From Verrucomicrobiota bacterium (GTDB taxonomy: Bacteria > Verrucomicrobiota > Verrucomicrobiia > Opitutales > UBA953): 64,000 nt of DNA. A program made the position numbers and the translations under genes. The notes beneath the pieces were generated by a model that did no database searches, was not told where the DNA came from, and saw only the letters and a list, made by a program, of their open reading frames with translations. The stretch covers positions 1 to 64,000 of the forward strand of contig JAURLX010000011.1 in the NCBI GenBank assembly GCA_030830965.1. The letters run 5' to 3'. Position 1 is the stretch's first letter, and each line of letters starts with the position of its first letter. Positions 21,001 to 24,594 of this stretch are shown here, in pieces.

Positions 21001-22994
21001 ACGATCCGGAGGATGCCTTGGACGATGGTGGTGGTACCGGTGTAGGTGTTGTCGGTGGGGGGAGACAGGGCCCAGGTGCCCGTACCCAGCTTGACGATGC
21101 TGGTGGTGTTGGTGGCGCTGTTGTTGGGGATGACCGACGCGATGCTGTTGTTGCCGGCGTAGGTCCCGCCAAGCAGGAAAGCCTTGGCCGCCGCGCCGGA
21201 GGAGATGGCCCCCGTCACGACGAGCGGACCCGTGCCGCTCGAATAGAGACCGTATTGGGCGTAGGTGGTGCTCGCCTTGGCGCCGTAGAGGGCGAGGGCG
21301 ATCGACAGGGTCTCGCCCGAGCCGGAGTAGATGACCGAGGCAGGCTGGTCGGAGGAGGTGCTGTTGCCCCCGATGCGCAGGGCGGTGGTGCTGCCCAAGG
21401 CGCCGAGGCCCGCGATCTCGAGGGTGCCGTTCCTGACGCTGGTGACACCCTTGAGACTGCCCGCGGTGCCCTGCAGCGTGACCTTGCCGTAGCCCTCCTT
21501 CTGGAAGCTGTGGGTCGCCGTGCCGGTCTGCGTGATGCTTCCCGTGACCAGGATGTCGCCGTTGCCGCGGAGGTAGAAATAGCGCGCGGTACCGTCCCCC
21601 TGGCCCCAAAGATTCCCGGCCAGGGTGAGGAGGCCGTTGCCGTCGTTGTTGATGCCGGAGTTGTTCGCCCCGCCACGGCCGATGAGTCCGTTGAGTCCGG
21701 TGAAGGTCGCGCCGTAGCCGCTGCGCGAGTTGAGGTAGAACCAGCTGTTGTTGCCGGCGGCGTAGAGGTCGCCGAAGACGATGTTCTGGCCGACCTCCAC
21801 GCTGCCGGCGGCGTGGTCGACGAGGACGCGGCTGTTGACGTTGTCGCGGTTGTAGACGTCCTTGAAATCGAAGCCCGTCACGTCGTCGGTGCGGACCTCC
21901 AGGATGCCGTTCTGCAGGTCGACGGACTGCCTCGAGTTGTTGTAGCCGAGCGCGCCCGCGGAGTCGACGCGCACCGTGCCGGAGTCGATGCGGAAACCGG
22001 AGGTGAAGGAGTTGTTGGCGTTCTGGAGCCAGAGGGTCGTGGAATTGAGCAGGCCGGTCTTGATGATGCGGTCGGTGCTCAGGTCGTAGCCCGACATCTC
22101 GCCCTCGACGATGAAGTTGGAGCTGCCATAGAACACGGTGGCGCTGCCGGAGCCGATCCAGAGGTCGCCGGTGATGCGCATGTTGCCCGCGGCGGAGACC
22201 AGGTTCGTATAAGAACTGCCGCCCTGCGTGGTCACGCCACCGGAGAAGATGTTGTTGCCCGCGCTGACCACGGCGCCGGAGTTGTTGAAGGCGCCGGGAC
22301 CGCGGCCGGCCGCGCTGACCTCGCGGCTGAAGTCGATGCCGGTGTAGCCGCCCTGAACGACCAACTGGCCGCCGGTGAAGCTCTGCCCACCGGTGCTCCC
22401 CCAGCCGAACACGCGCACAGGCGAGTCGCCGGTACCCAACTGGGCCACGTCGGTCACCACCAAGGAGCCGGCGCGGACGGAGATAGGGCCGGTGAAGTCG
22501 TTGGCCGAATTACGGAGCAGGAGCGTGCCGTTGCCGACCTTCATGAAGCCGGCGGTGCCGCTGAGCTGGACGTCGAGCGCCGCCCGAGAGCCCATGGCCA
22601 CCGAGATGACGGGCTGGACCGAAGTGCCCGCCGGGGTGGCGAGGGTGATGGAGCCACCGGCGGCATCCACGACGACTTCGGGCGCGGAGAAATTCAACCC
22701 GCCGACGATGAAGTCGGCGCCCACCGTCACGGTATCGGAGGTGGTGCCGGCGAAATAGACCACGTCGCCCGAAGTGAATGCGCCGACGGCGACCGCATCG
22801 GTGCCGGCGACCCCGGAGGACCAGATCGCGTTGGTACCGTCCCAGATGCCCGATCCACCGACGCCCGCGGTCGTCCCATTGGCGTCCCAGTAGAAGTTGG
22901 CGGCGCGGGTGGCGGCGGGGGCGACGGAAAGCAACGCCGCGGCGGCCATCAGGGACGCTCGACGGATCAAGGGACGGGGCTTCTTGTTTCTCAT
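1..22994 (-). CDS. Giant secreted autotransporter-associated beta-strand repeat protein (3' end beyond window)
   Basis: The ATG is at 22994-22992. The same frame is still open at the left edge, so at least 7,664 residues are encoded here and the C-terminus is missing. The protein begins with a Sec signal peptide: Arg/Lys-rich n-region, hydrophobic stretch at about residues 15-27, likely cleavage after TRA near residue 32. The mature part starts AANFYWDANGTT, a start typical of verrucomicrobial autotransporter-repeat proteins. The rest is Gly/Ser/Thr/Asn/Val-rich beta-helix sequence with dozens of degenerate units of the type K-x-G-x-G-x-L-x-L-x-x-x-N-x-Y-x-G-x-T-x-I (PF12951/TIGR02601-like), for example near 20213-20320 and 14545-14625. 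I translated samples along its length and the frame stayed consistent. I infer an extracellular fibre, adhesin or matrix protein. Whether it ends in a beta-barrel, a PEP-CTERM or another anchor cannot be seen. No Shine-Dalgarno sequence is evident. Confidence 0.95.
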   Translation of the reverse strand, partial: MRNKKPRPLIRRASLMAAAALLSVAPAATRAANFYWDANGTTAGVGGSGIWDGTNAIWSSGVAGTDAVAVGAFTSGDVVYFAGTTSDTVTVGADFIVGGLNFSAPEVVVDAAGGSITLATPAGTSVQPVISVAMGSRAALDVQLSGTAGFMKVGNGTLLLRNSANDFTGPISVRAGSLVVTDVAQLGTGDSPVRVFGWGSTGGQSFTGGQLVVQGGYTGIDFSREVSAAGRGPGAFNNSGAVVSAGNNIFSGGVTTQGGSSYTNLVSAAGNMRITGDLWIGSGSATVFYGSSNFIVEGEMSGYDLSTDRIIKTGLLNSTTLWLQNANNSFTSGFRIDSGTVRVDSAGALGYNNSRQSVDLQNGILEVRTDDVTGFDFKDVYNRDNVNSRVLVDHAAGSVEVGQNIVFGDLYAAGNNSWFYLNSRSGYGATFTGLNGLIGRGGANNSGINNDGNGLLTLAGNLWGQGDGTARYFYLRGNGDILVTGSITQTGTATHSFQKEGYGKVTLQGTAGSLKGVTSVRNGTLEIAGLGALGSTTALRIGGNSTSSDQPASVIYSGSGETLSIALALYGAKASTTYAQYGLYSSGTGPLVVTGAISSGAAAKAFLLGGTYAGNNSIASVIPNNSATNTTSIVKLGTGTWALSPPTDNTYTGTTTIVQGILRIVEGATDVSVLPDAASVVFNTHAFSNAAGGVLRYEGAASAVSAELAGSLVLTAGHGSVQAVAGTSGSAALSFASLGTRTAGATVDFAPGTGTTIGFVSVPAGVNGILGGYATFKGTDWVVPGATLSAFSAYAPLAGSGLSSTENYLSTGDLTVAGAESANSLKLAGAQTLTLGGALTLTSGGLLFNNSTGAATITGGSIAASSGDVIVTVGGSNSANTLTIGSAISGSLTKSGDGVLVLSGANAYTGVTAINAGTLRFSGPATMSGTSNFVLRQDAVLDLNGAGVPASSWNTGASLNRLTIGALAGAGVVTNSDAALTVLNLGNSGAVSTFYGTLNETAGQIVVVKNGGGAQVLAGVSNYTGATVIRGGTLVATSLANIGQPSSIGRGDATDADTNAASLIFDGGRFLYTGSSYSAYDGRSVQIFQETGTPSVSIDRLFTLAANGTIESNGTYGSSAMQRNDNNAALVFSNTGAVRFLGTGNRTLTLGGNSNADNYMGLQLVDNPNGGVLNISREGYTAHWILGNSTNSYSGFTRISGGALVAQDGASLPTASNLQFTDWGGVFESTGVFDRTLGTGPDQFRAKTTHGLMGFSAGTAPFVVDWAPLANPVWGNTNATQYFLRGGSLSLNSTNSLANIEIRGNFQIETAPDATALPLQLRGNTDVRLTSGTTANLSVGQKITGTGIAGNTYITSIATDTQFYISQNATTGTTAAPVNVADGAVSGGGFRNVVVNDNWLTGLDNATLSGVISGNGNLSKEGAGPLYLTGDNTYTGNTILRQESLFVTSLGSAGATSSSIGSNVGGGWLELGNPNNGTTVNLIYYGGGEVVTRKIYLAGTTGSRRIESSGSGPLVLNDLVNSNASSGLTTVSSSSNRMLELRGVNTDLNTVASILADASSNAALRLYKADGGVWALTGANTFRGGIRLEGGSIGFSSSAAVGSALNPTNLTGSASNSTTLAITGGDPLALGIASGTNVIGSGIGWGDTVTARTATNVTLNTARTVPAGSPVLFGALMISNGSVFSTDPAGLTITTPVVVNNNSTAGFSGLYDININTTVYKKDGGNQITLTNALENGAVLTINGDYFSLQNDSSSTTRNLDIRGPGVKTVWNGIIKNGLTANSVSRITVSIPNTSVLELTGSSANTMTGGVLLYQGELQVSKLGAFGSGNFEVQGGTFRPNLTLTGANKITNALILNGEHFKVVGANDIEFGGVFRNNGGNRYFYNELTGGAKLTLSGQVQLSNDGTNRVLVFQGPGSTLVSGVVSNSSGSATGSSLYLRGSGDVTFTATNTFGGNLRVSNGTAIVSGASGSFNTLSASSGSGLQLMGGGLFVHDNSVSNNAAGRLNGRGVYFENGTFQLIGNASGTTETAGPLRVGDGAGRFIVSGSGTNTLSFTTLDFVSSGAVLDLSGVAALGSTDIFKITGFSSAGPTRDNYSGGIDARIELPTDDFATYASGTGSVVAYSAYDAQTSLGLAAASSTVKITSAFSGDDITAMRTTLNALAVSDAGARDVSGPAFSTLTLRTGGLLFGRDGGASPVTHTLSIPRLEFVNPANGTIGGYFQVAEGVTVDLVGQVTRGGTFTKMGAGTLLLSNKQYWTSTTNIAEGTIKLGIDNAIFPGVAYFKPQVGGVFDLNGHAQYTQYLGSNGEVAGGGVITSSTGTGTYVTSTPGADSEYRGTITGASVDFGRIAGYRFYIRDVLSHGGVTYLGGGNTRLQDEGAITNTSEIFINYASLEIDANGSQKIVDNNRVNDAAALQMKGGSIYYYGLAREMVGEAFGALNLLEGSNIVSASIGGGDYAGVDLTFASLNRSSGATLIVSGSYLGQVGLATSIKVLGGLETDARGVIGPWAIFNYGDYAAYDPTVGFGSVGLGGFVGYDSDFGVGKLTNFTAVYDTTTAVPAGGASADLLKFSGRAGHVLQFAASGDVLNLGLGGLLRSNDQFSTQIGSLTTRGVLTAGGSESSGVRELVVFNWAKGTPGFGNAAMTSGSPVVTGISTFGIQPGMTLTHANFAAGTTVVSVDSESQVTLSTNATASATGQTLGSGSYVNGVTTLGSTTVVVNSTVGMVPGMSISGTGLPAGTYVVSVDSATDITVSRASNATGTGRSFTVGVSDLIINSTIADNGAGNQVTLVKSGNGVLNLTAVNSYTGGTIINQGTVNIYGPADGTVTIPAGGFTVNGGYTSAFTAVNVFSAGAIDPSNDIVLNGSARLTFLDDSVNGAASLTFNNSGGEYSGSNLSYLGVGARSFLDLSSLTPIVATSSNARIVSTIAGGNLRLATGENTFSIGGITLPGQTKVYADQVPTLNITSSIHGVGVSVKKTGDGLLQLSGQNTFAGGLTVLGGGIVIGNNSVQYSGGLGIASGPLGAGPVTMAAGTTVLVDNNTRTVGNDFTFQGVPTFLSTGTTNRVLTLNGAVTGLSDGAASVQIDSPYLTVALLGVIPNIASITSMQVSPTSVGKLVFNAAGYTGDFNATALGNSAAVSLYHDGDGSMLNQTISLPGQVIFDAGIIPNITVDRAGGTLPLNQARSKYISTGGITNLGLGLTLTNGNGYGLLVGQDVTLVGSPTYSVSAGSQPNVTSGLRITGKVSGTGLTKVGNGVMELANVGNDFVGDVTVTRGLVSITDPAQLGDAANRVMIGASGGNAGIRFADDVTFGRTIGLTSTTNNRLIEVVAGKTATLSQPFQLGPDATPTSAAAASIMKLGTGLLVLDAANTGWTGEIKVSAGTLRLGDVAAAGTGKININGMTAALELTGGQVIANAVDLTSTGNWANITGIDSAGAIRAVSGVNSVTGTITLGSPTPSDNNNKYFGIGADAGAELTVAAIRLSHASGGSSRNSFFYLLGEGTINLTGTIDNTASSIGNHYVYQVGQNQVNISVANALVDSDYRIYQGNTTLLGAGTFGTSSRDVSVFQDGSLTLDDSVTKTINRFGNRSLNLRGGSLTVIPNSAGSSTVSTGSLRLYAGGSTIDLQDGGAGYGNVLTFKDLPLNGAATVNLTGVYGTSTNKITFATTQPSQSNGIIARGVVDGGTYFLTSTSALGLQAATTYSSAQNILSAASTANYQALYSKANSLTGAQTINSLTLTSNTNGSVNLGGLGGLIPAALTISSGGILVNGDVSSPGSGSTLGVPVVSFYGAEAIAHVQAGQTLTITSGMTGYNGFTKALTGTVSIEAQQFISGNFTVNGGLLKLASGATNSLWQGVGLGVNTGSTVDLNGSVQYVGGLYNNDVGSQTRSIGGNVVNSAGSTAHLVTSANNTFNGNIQGDIRLTKVGNGTLTLTEPNTYTGKTIVMGYLNVYDRGSVLNTSEFVLYRGRLDAVHNTGSLDYVADRFSDTAPVSMYGGLLQIEGRPTTDVTERFGATTIFEGHNQINTNNGGWNVASANIQLASFTRPAGSAATLRFNGGTSQGQYNVASITVDGGISLTNGIIGPWAVVDRDWATYGPLGVAALGAPGVSGYAGSGILSEPAVTDNVRIQLGATDLFAFNADVAVNTLNIQNGNNGATNTFDLDGHTLRLAGGGLMIAPNNGNSLVVLQDGFITAGTIGQPSDLYVFHSPFGTDNRSVRIDAVIKDNSATGPVRLVLTGGDTTTGTSVLRLNGANTYTGGTVVNVGYKVLGPTGVLGTGGLEVVEGIFTQELGGVIPPQDLTIGGRATVNLAGDNSLTSLTLRNVGGNAPVLNPVGTLTLTGGVTVSSLNPASIPGVNNGTLDLSGQPAASFNVGGHVIDGVNVAPLQPSLSVTSVIQNGGISKTGEGILQLSGASTFTGGVNVVSGGIAIAANSNPLSGVVTSGPLGTGSLTMAGGTSLITTGTWTVANNATFLGNTLFASTSTTNQTLTLAGVSTLPSVWNVQILNPLLTVAISDASPSLADDVINKSGLGVINVGNYAGTILVDGGIGINADGNLRGTVETVALGGDLILTGDTAITVNRSGSAPYARNKILQKVNLTVPGNIMSVTNLSGYGLEFTGDITMTGPAHFSVGVASSTVQNSGLIFSGIVDDGAGAYGLIKSGPGTLELRGANTFGGAGQTIDILGGVLAARSDAALGDPANSVTLNADGLSAVGFRADGTFSTARTFVLGQTNNSFEVAIGEVLTLTAPFSLAGGAGAKLGKNYGGVLELAADNTGWTGGITILGGTVRLSANGAAGSGPIIAADKDWRGAALELANNVTVPNAISLQGINNIFYGGIDFGGQLSSVSGSNTVSGLVTLVYDASIGVRAGSTLNLTGGIFDSTTNRALGLNVEGTMVVSGASGFTFGSGATGFYSVRLFGGGTLNVKNDNFSVRVTSGQWTHLKGGTMLLDEAGTWGAPIYIDQGSALVLDDRSIAVSGAGHTTANGRLGTSASNDYDVGFRGGVLTIRSSENVNDSMVEYIQKPVFARGSSVISIENNAPGGAGFGKVTLVFGTAPDNLTNSQKNTGNAGTSVLFRGDVFGISLDPGATNVVFAGGNRYAGVVTNLTATTPTNNAGTTGTNNKAILPWALVSTTLTGLGESFATSDNFNSGGSVSSGDRIIRPLSAAEYLSNPASITSGTGITNSSNRNIRLDTAGQRAMTASVRPISLTLDADAGITMGDGAQLSLHSGGLLVLDGSDSVISGGVINQIRDLPPLNVWTVGTATLTLNTSLAGGNGISNGNISFVKAGAGTLYMNPPTLAVAGLSGYSASSLSGQFVLNEGTVVLGAGQKNTILANNYAALVGGTLDLNGGSQFFYGVFADQDYDAGNTVVTSTGGNAHFIVNSDNSGRNWAGSIQGPVSFTRSGTNNLYLFAQHTYTGGTVINGGNLLLLDNGAFTQTSSIEINYANLYLENNQQKVLSDRLPDSAPISMSGGLLELRGKQQAATRETVGVVTLVASNSTISTTGSGVAGSSAVLTLSGLNRQVGGGTVNFYGNQQVLGINGTSTRIVVQAINGQDMTVPADIGAGLTNGIIGGWAVVNSADWASSIPGLGIGALGADGFATYSNLTSASNTLALSASTDNISLNSAVTGSVSVAQDTVVNSLRLGNASNTVDIAAGQKLTLTTGGLLMYLATDTRNQFIGSAPSVGSITAGEGELFVYNQHSGGTNRIQRIYSSIVDNGAPVALNKSGNGVLRLAGLNSYSGGTFVNQGQINIEVGSNIPAAADPANGLVIAGANVYSYEAGQVAASNFVTIAGSGSMNYWADNTQYGLILENVGSSGNPTVRTYSTASATGEASRGVLTIGAGGIIATSANVGTISLIEGRVSFGSAGGTIDVQAIDVNGFTDVDPLRAGLQMQSIVDTSGTITKTGDGVLQLNAQGVFTGDFVIAEGGVRAAVGWAGSRFSDLTIADGARYDVAGQTTAWGSLSGSGDIFSSYNTADLYVGFNGSNSTFSGRFVGYNDAAYLNLLRKVGDGTLTLDSAQDADGSWTGIYVEDGRVLYTGAGRAFQSPSSAASNYMRTDDGTILELDNAAQAVDNRLGLATAGTFESRGGRLIIGGSGLANVSERLSTLTFRYGGGRIELAPVAGTKLLLDVGNIVSGQSDGSFLITGITGNASGAGIANLQIGTVNFYHNTQQGAGYNGSTNMSVRGDILADASTSGRGTGFLVRDNMVLSGINTANNDPVIAVPSVDGIAVGARVTGTGFAGNWTVASIDSVNSTITLSGGTSIAPGQTSATVSNYWRALDDSELNLTPRGALGDNVGAWAQGENAGVLGTAQSLLADTVANTLTFSGTASLTSGLGDAFGSFGPGGRLLTQQLYGANGILVKSGTADIGVGSLTSGDNTIIWAHVLLGATLNLSQDTTLGISQTGFVKAGDGVLNIRGLTNLNNSVLTVNGGRLNLDSGQANTIAVLARAGGALASSIRVEGDNAIVDLKNQPQTFNEIRSSTERGNAGTITNSGASFVNLTTIGNSAYVGDITGKINLVRAGNTTTLLTGASSYTGQTVIRGGTLQLRDGGALTGTSGISVNNGTLLLDNFGFNPVENFQRIAPTVPITLRGGELRVDGSGSSDISVTVNTLTADYGNAVITSRPAINMGSTNVITVDNLVLTAGGHQSMSISGWSQLNSGGYGTLGNQSLLGSSYVYINQINGATGPANFNFTGVRTTNANSFVTVDSTAGLSVGLPVSGTNIPANATITAIVSATQFKISANATGTTTTGTLRATNLTNNLIGGWAVADGSSFASYDSRFGVIQLGFSSGSFSGPAYTGTDVSASTVATGNYSDGGTNRTLSGAKAAYSWRLGGGANYTLTLAAGANVTLGLGVVTNANYSATVAATDASNFFTTTGGDLYLFTNQNTLTVQPRITGAMALIKSGGAALTLAPKFASNDYSGGTYLNAGTLNLSATNGFLSIPAGGLYLGGNSTVNAGTALQQLDPTTDVVFNNRSRFLYSDRTLVAGTDIVETLNSVTFNSEGGSGNPDFYLGNPNDVAAFFKVVLASSTPVTSTNNDSASVPFIYTGDAARTRLEFSDPNPQILINDGLAPVGLMISAPIGQNANMLSLSKTGAGVLGLSSADSDFSVGFQLTAGSLMFGNNSTPDGSGGVTKGPLGTGTLSIYDGTSIFSDNTARTIHNAVDVLGNFAFGGRNAGASLTLAGTISLGGSTRTITVESPAVTATLSGQVTSLVAAGETAFIKAGAGTLVIGGTGSFSLGGGGVSVTGGVIRQLSSNALAAETLLTVGAGSGYDLNGFGLALDAVAGTGFITNSANSSVELAVGSLADVDFSGVLADNAGSVLNPDSSLSLVKMGAGSLTLRSAQINVGLTNILEGALILADSGLLGTGGVALGGFSSELRLARTDTFTFANLIEGSGALLKQQSGTAVLTGDSTSFAGTVDIQAGTLQIGAGGASATSGSLGTAAAITIAEGAVLSFARSDAYDAANPGSGLDISSPFDGTGTISQDGLGSTTLSASNSTFSGDVIVNSGLLRLNGGGVLEQSALITVAMGGRIDFVGDNTLGDGSNYPFVPVTVNGGRLHIEDYISAQFGVLTLNGGLLSGGDNGNPFVGGFGFNDVVNVTDDAVISARDLTVGYDFINSTTLGSFNVATGKTLTVSGTFGDSFF
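2589..2676 (-). repeat. Large-period repeat block, copy 6 (LIGGWAVA...FAS)
   Basis: Protein-level repeat inside the giant gene: N-N-L-I-G-G-W-A-V-A followed by S-F-A-S-Y-D. It directly follows a copy of the G-x-x-V-x-G-T-x-I module at 2695-2885. Confidence 0.7.
2695..2885 (-). repeat. Interspersed module A, left-most copy
   Basis: Segment of the giant protein with G-L-S-V-G-L-P-V-S-G-T-N-I, then I-T-A-I-V-S, then F-K-I-S-A-N-A-T. It is very similar in layout to the copy at 18876-19023, although the two are about 16 kb apart. Confidence 0.65.
6181..6270 (-). repeat. Large-period repeat block, copy 5 (GIIGGWAVV...DWA)
   Basis: Protein-level repeat inside the giant gene: N-G-I-I-G-G-W-A-V-V-N-S-A-D-W-A. 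It is preceded by M-S-G-G-L-L-E-L near 6560, in the same order as in copy 3. Confidence 0.75.
7540..7605 (-). repeat. Large-period repeat block, divergent copy 4 (AILPWALV)
   Basis: Protein-level repeat inside the giant gene. It keeps the I-L-P-W-A-L-V core and a later S-F-A-T but has lost the Gly-Gly pair, so it is the most divergent copy that I accept. Confidence 0.5.
10692..10752 (-). repeat. Large-period repeat block, copy 3 (GIIGPWAVV...DWA)
   Basis: Protein-level repeat inside the giant gene: N-G-I-I-G-P-W-A-V-V-D-R-D-W-A-T. It is preceded by a M-Y-G-G-L-L-Q-I segment whose Met codon lies at 11006-11004. Confidence 0.75.
14695..15070 (-). repeat. Interspersed module A, two adjacent copies
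   Basis: Two tandem copies in the giant protein. One has I-Q-P-G-M-T-L-T-H followed by V-V-S-V-D-S-E-S. The next has M-V-P-G-M-S-I-S-G-T-G-L followed by V-V-S-V-D-S-A-T-D-I-T-V-S. The V-V-S-V-D-S core is shared, so this looks like a recent local duplication of the module. Confidence 0.65.
15423..15485 (-). repeat. Large-period repeat block, copy 2 (GVIGPWA...)
   Basis: Protein-level repeat inside the giant gene: G-V-I-G-P-W-A-I-F followed by Y-A-A-Y-D-P. It is preceded by a conserved run starting M-K-G-G-S near 15738, which matches the run before the other copies. Confidence 0.7.
18876..19023 (-). repeat. Interspersed module A (VGxxxTGTGI type), copy 1
   Basis: About 50 residues in the giant protein with the order L-S-V-G-Q-K-I-T-G-T-G-I, then an I-T-S-I segment, then a F-Y-I-S-Q-N-A segment. 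This composition differs from the surrounding beta-strand repeats. Related copies lie at 18021-18190 (weak), 14905-15070, 14695-14880, 4130-4345 and 2695-2885. Confidence 0.6.
20643..20701 (-). repeat. Large-period repeat block, copy 1 (GILGGYA...DW)
   Basis: Protein-level repeat inside the giant gene, residues about 765-784: a G-I-L-G-G-Y-A-T segment followed by T-D-W. It is the copy nearest the N-terminus of a module that recurs every 1.4-5.3 kb. Confidence 0.7.
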
Positions 22995-23232
22995 TTAGAT
23001 GGGTAGTAGTAGAGACACCGGGTGGTGACGCTTCTTTGGGGGATAAAAAAAGTTTGGGGGCTTTACCCCATAGGGCAACCCTTTTGACGACGAAAAAGTC
23101 ACCTAACTATTATTTTTATGCATCGCCCCCAGGCGTACGTGCTGGGAATAACGCACGGATTTTTTAACAATAAATTAACTACTTAAGTTCTTTATCAGTC
23201 ATTTGTATGAATAAATGACTGTAAACCTGCTA
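22995..23232 (-). promoter_or_regulatory. AT-rich leader/control region of the giant gene
   Basis: This 238-base gap is clearly AT-richer than its surroundings. It contains an 8-base direct repeat TTTGGGGG (23035-23042 and 23053-23060, 18 bases apart). It also contains inverted repeats CCCAG-N9-CTGGG (23128-23132/23142-23146) and AGTCATTT-N8-AAATGACT (23197-23204/23213-23220). I could not fix a -35/-10 pair with confidence. It must carry the giant gene's promoter unless transcription reads through from the gntP-type gene upstream. Confidence 0.5.
23045..23069 (-). terminator. Possible short hairpin plus T-run in the giant-gene leader
   Basis: On the minus strand GGGG-TAAAG-CCCC is followed five bases later by seven T residues. 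The stem is only four base pairs, so this is a weak intrinsic terminator or attenuator. It lies after the permease gene and before the giant gene's ATG. Confidence 0.3.
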
Positions 23233-24594
23233 TTAGAGGGTGCGCACGCTATCCGCTAGGAGTGCCATTCCGAGACCGACGATGCCGATCAAGGTCTCGG
23301 TCACGGTCCAGGTGCGGAGCGTCTGGGCGACGCTCAACCCGAGACACTCCTTCACCATCCAGAAACCGCTGTCGTTGAGATGCGAGAGGAACAGCGAGCC
23401 GCTGCCGATGGCGATCACCAGCAGCTCGGCGCTGGCGCCGGGAGAGGCGATGAGCGCGGGCGCCAGGAATCCCGAGGCGACGGTGATGGCCACGGTCGCG
23501 GAGCCGGTGGCCACGCGGATGAAGGCCGACACGAGCCAGCCGTAGACGAGCAGCGGCAGTCCGGCATCGGAGGCCAGCGTCGCGAGCTCGCGGTCGACCC
23601 CGGCCTCGCGCATCACGCGCGCGAACCCCCCTCCCCCGCCGACGAGCACGAGGGTCATGCCGATGCCCGCCACGCTCGCCTCCGAGAACTTGAGCAGCTC
23701 GGCGGCGCTTCTTCCGCAGCGAGAGCCGAAGGCCCACATGGCGAAGAGCACGGAGAGGAGCAGGGCCATCACGGGATGACCGACGAAGAGCAGCGCCCGG
23801 CCCCAGCCCGTCGACGCGGCGTCGGGGACGAAGGCGTTCTTCACCAAGACTTCGACGACCGTGCCGCCCAGTAGCAGGATGACCGGCAGCAGCACGGTGA
23901 AGAGGGTCAGCCCGAAGCCGGGCAATCTCTGCCCGACCCCCACGGAAGGGCTGTATTCAGGGGTCGGAACCTGGACGTGGCGGACGGCGATCCGGGCGAA
24001 AAGCGGCCCCGCCACGGCGGCCACGGGGATGCCGAGCACCAGCGCCCAGAGTATGACCAGGCCCATGTCGGCCTTGAGCGCCTCGATGGCCACGACGGGC
24101 CCGGGATGGGGCGGCATGAGGCCGTGCATCACGGATAGGAAGGAGAGCAGCGGCAGGACGAGGCGAAGGAACGGCTGGCCCGTCTCCTTCGCCAGAGTGA
24201 TGACGATCGGGAGGATGAGCAGCAGCCCGACGGCGAACCAGGTGGTCATGCCGACGCAGAGCGCCAGGAGGATGATGCACAGCCCGATGCGCGAGGGCCC
24301 GAGCGTGCGGATGAAGGTGCGGGCGAGCACGCCGGCTCCGCCCGACTCCGCGAGCAGCTTGCCGAAGACGACGCCGAGCACGATGATCGAGCCCGTGCTA
24401 CCCATGGTGCCCCCGAAGCCGTCCTGGAAGGCCTTGAGCACGGCCGTCATGCCCAGTCCGGGGGCTCCGGCGCCCGCCGCGACGACCGCCGCCCCCAGAG
24501 CCAGGGAGCTGATCAAAAGGGCGATGAAAGGGTTGAACTTGAGCCGCGTGACCAGCAGGACGAGCGCGGCAATGGCGAGCAGGGCGTACAGCAT
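23233..24594 (-). CDS. GntP-family gluconate:H+ symporter
   Basis: 453 residues, the usual length for GntP/GntT permeases, with about a dozen hydrophobic segments throughout. Family landmarks are the G-F-G-G-T-M-G-S-T-G-S segment (about 59-69), HPGPV (163-167) in the first half and the H-L-N-D-S-G-F-W motif near the C-terminus. The family carries gluconate and related sugar acids with protons across the inner membrane. Its ATG shares a base with the TGA of the SDR gene upstream (TGATG), so the two are probably translationally coupled. The neighbouring dehydrogenases and lactonase support a sugar-acid substrate, but the exact one (gluconate, another aldonate or an idonate-like acid) cannot be told from sequence. 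Confidence 0.92.
   Translation of the reverse strand: MLYALLAIAALVLLVTRLKFNPFIALLISSLALGAAVVAAGAGAPGLGMTAVLKAFQDGFGGTMGSTGSIIVLGVVFGKLLAESGGAGVLARTFIRTLGPSRIGLCIILLALCVGMTTWFAVGLLLILPIVITLAKETGQPFLRLVLPLLSFLSVMHGLMPPHPGPVVAIEALKADMGLVILWALVLGIPVAAVAGPLFARIAVRHVQVPTPEYSPSVGVGQRLPGFGLTLFTVLLPVILLLGGTVVEVLVKNAFVPDAASTGWGRALLFVGHPVMALLLSVLFAMWAFGSRCGRSAAELLKFSEASVAGIGMTLVLVGGGGGFARVMREAGVDRELATLASDAGLPLLVYGWLVSAFIRVATGSATVAITVASGFLAPALIASPGASAELLVIAIGSGSLFLSHLNDSGFWMVKECLGLSVAQTLRTWTVTETLIGIVGLGMALLADSVRTL

Noticed and set aside
15906-23006. Further long plus-strand open frames (15906-20288 and 20841-23006)
   Set aside because: Same reason; one even runs past the giant gene's start codon, and none shows a recognisable start signal or motif.
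22995-23232. A riboswitch (c-di-GMP type) in the AT-rich leader
   Set aside because: I compared the sequence with the GEMM-I consensus core and found no match on either strand.
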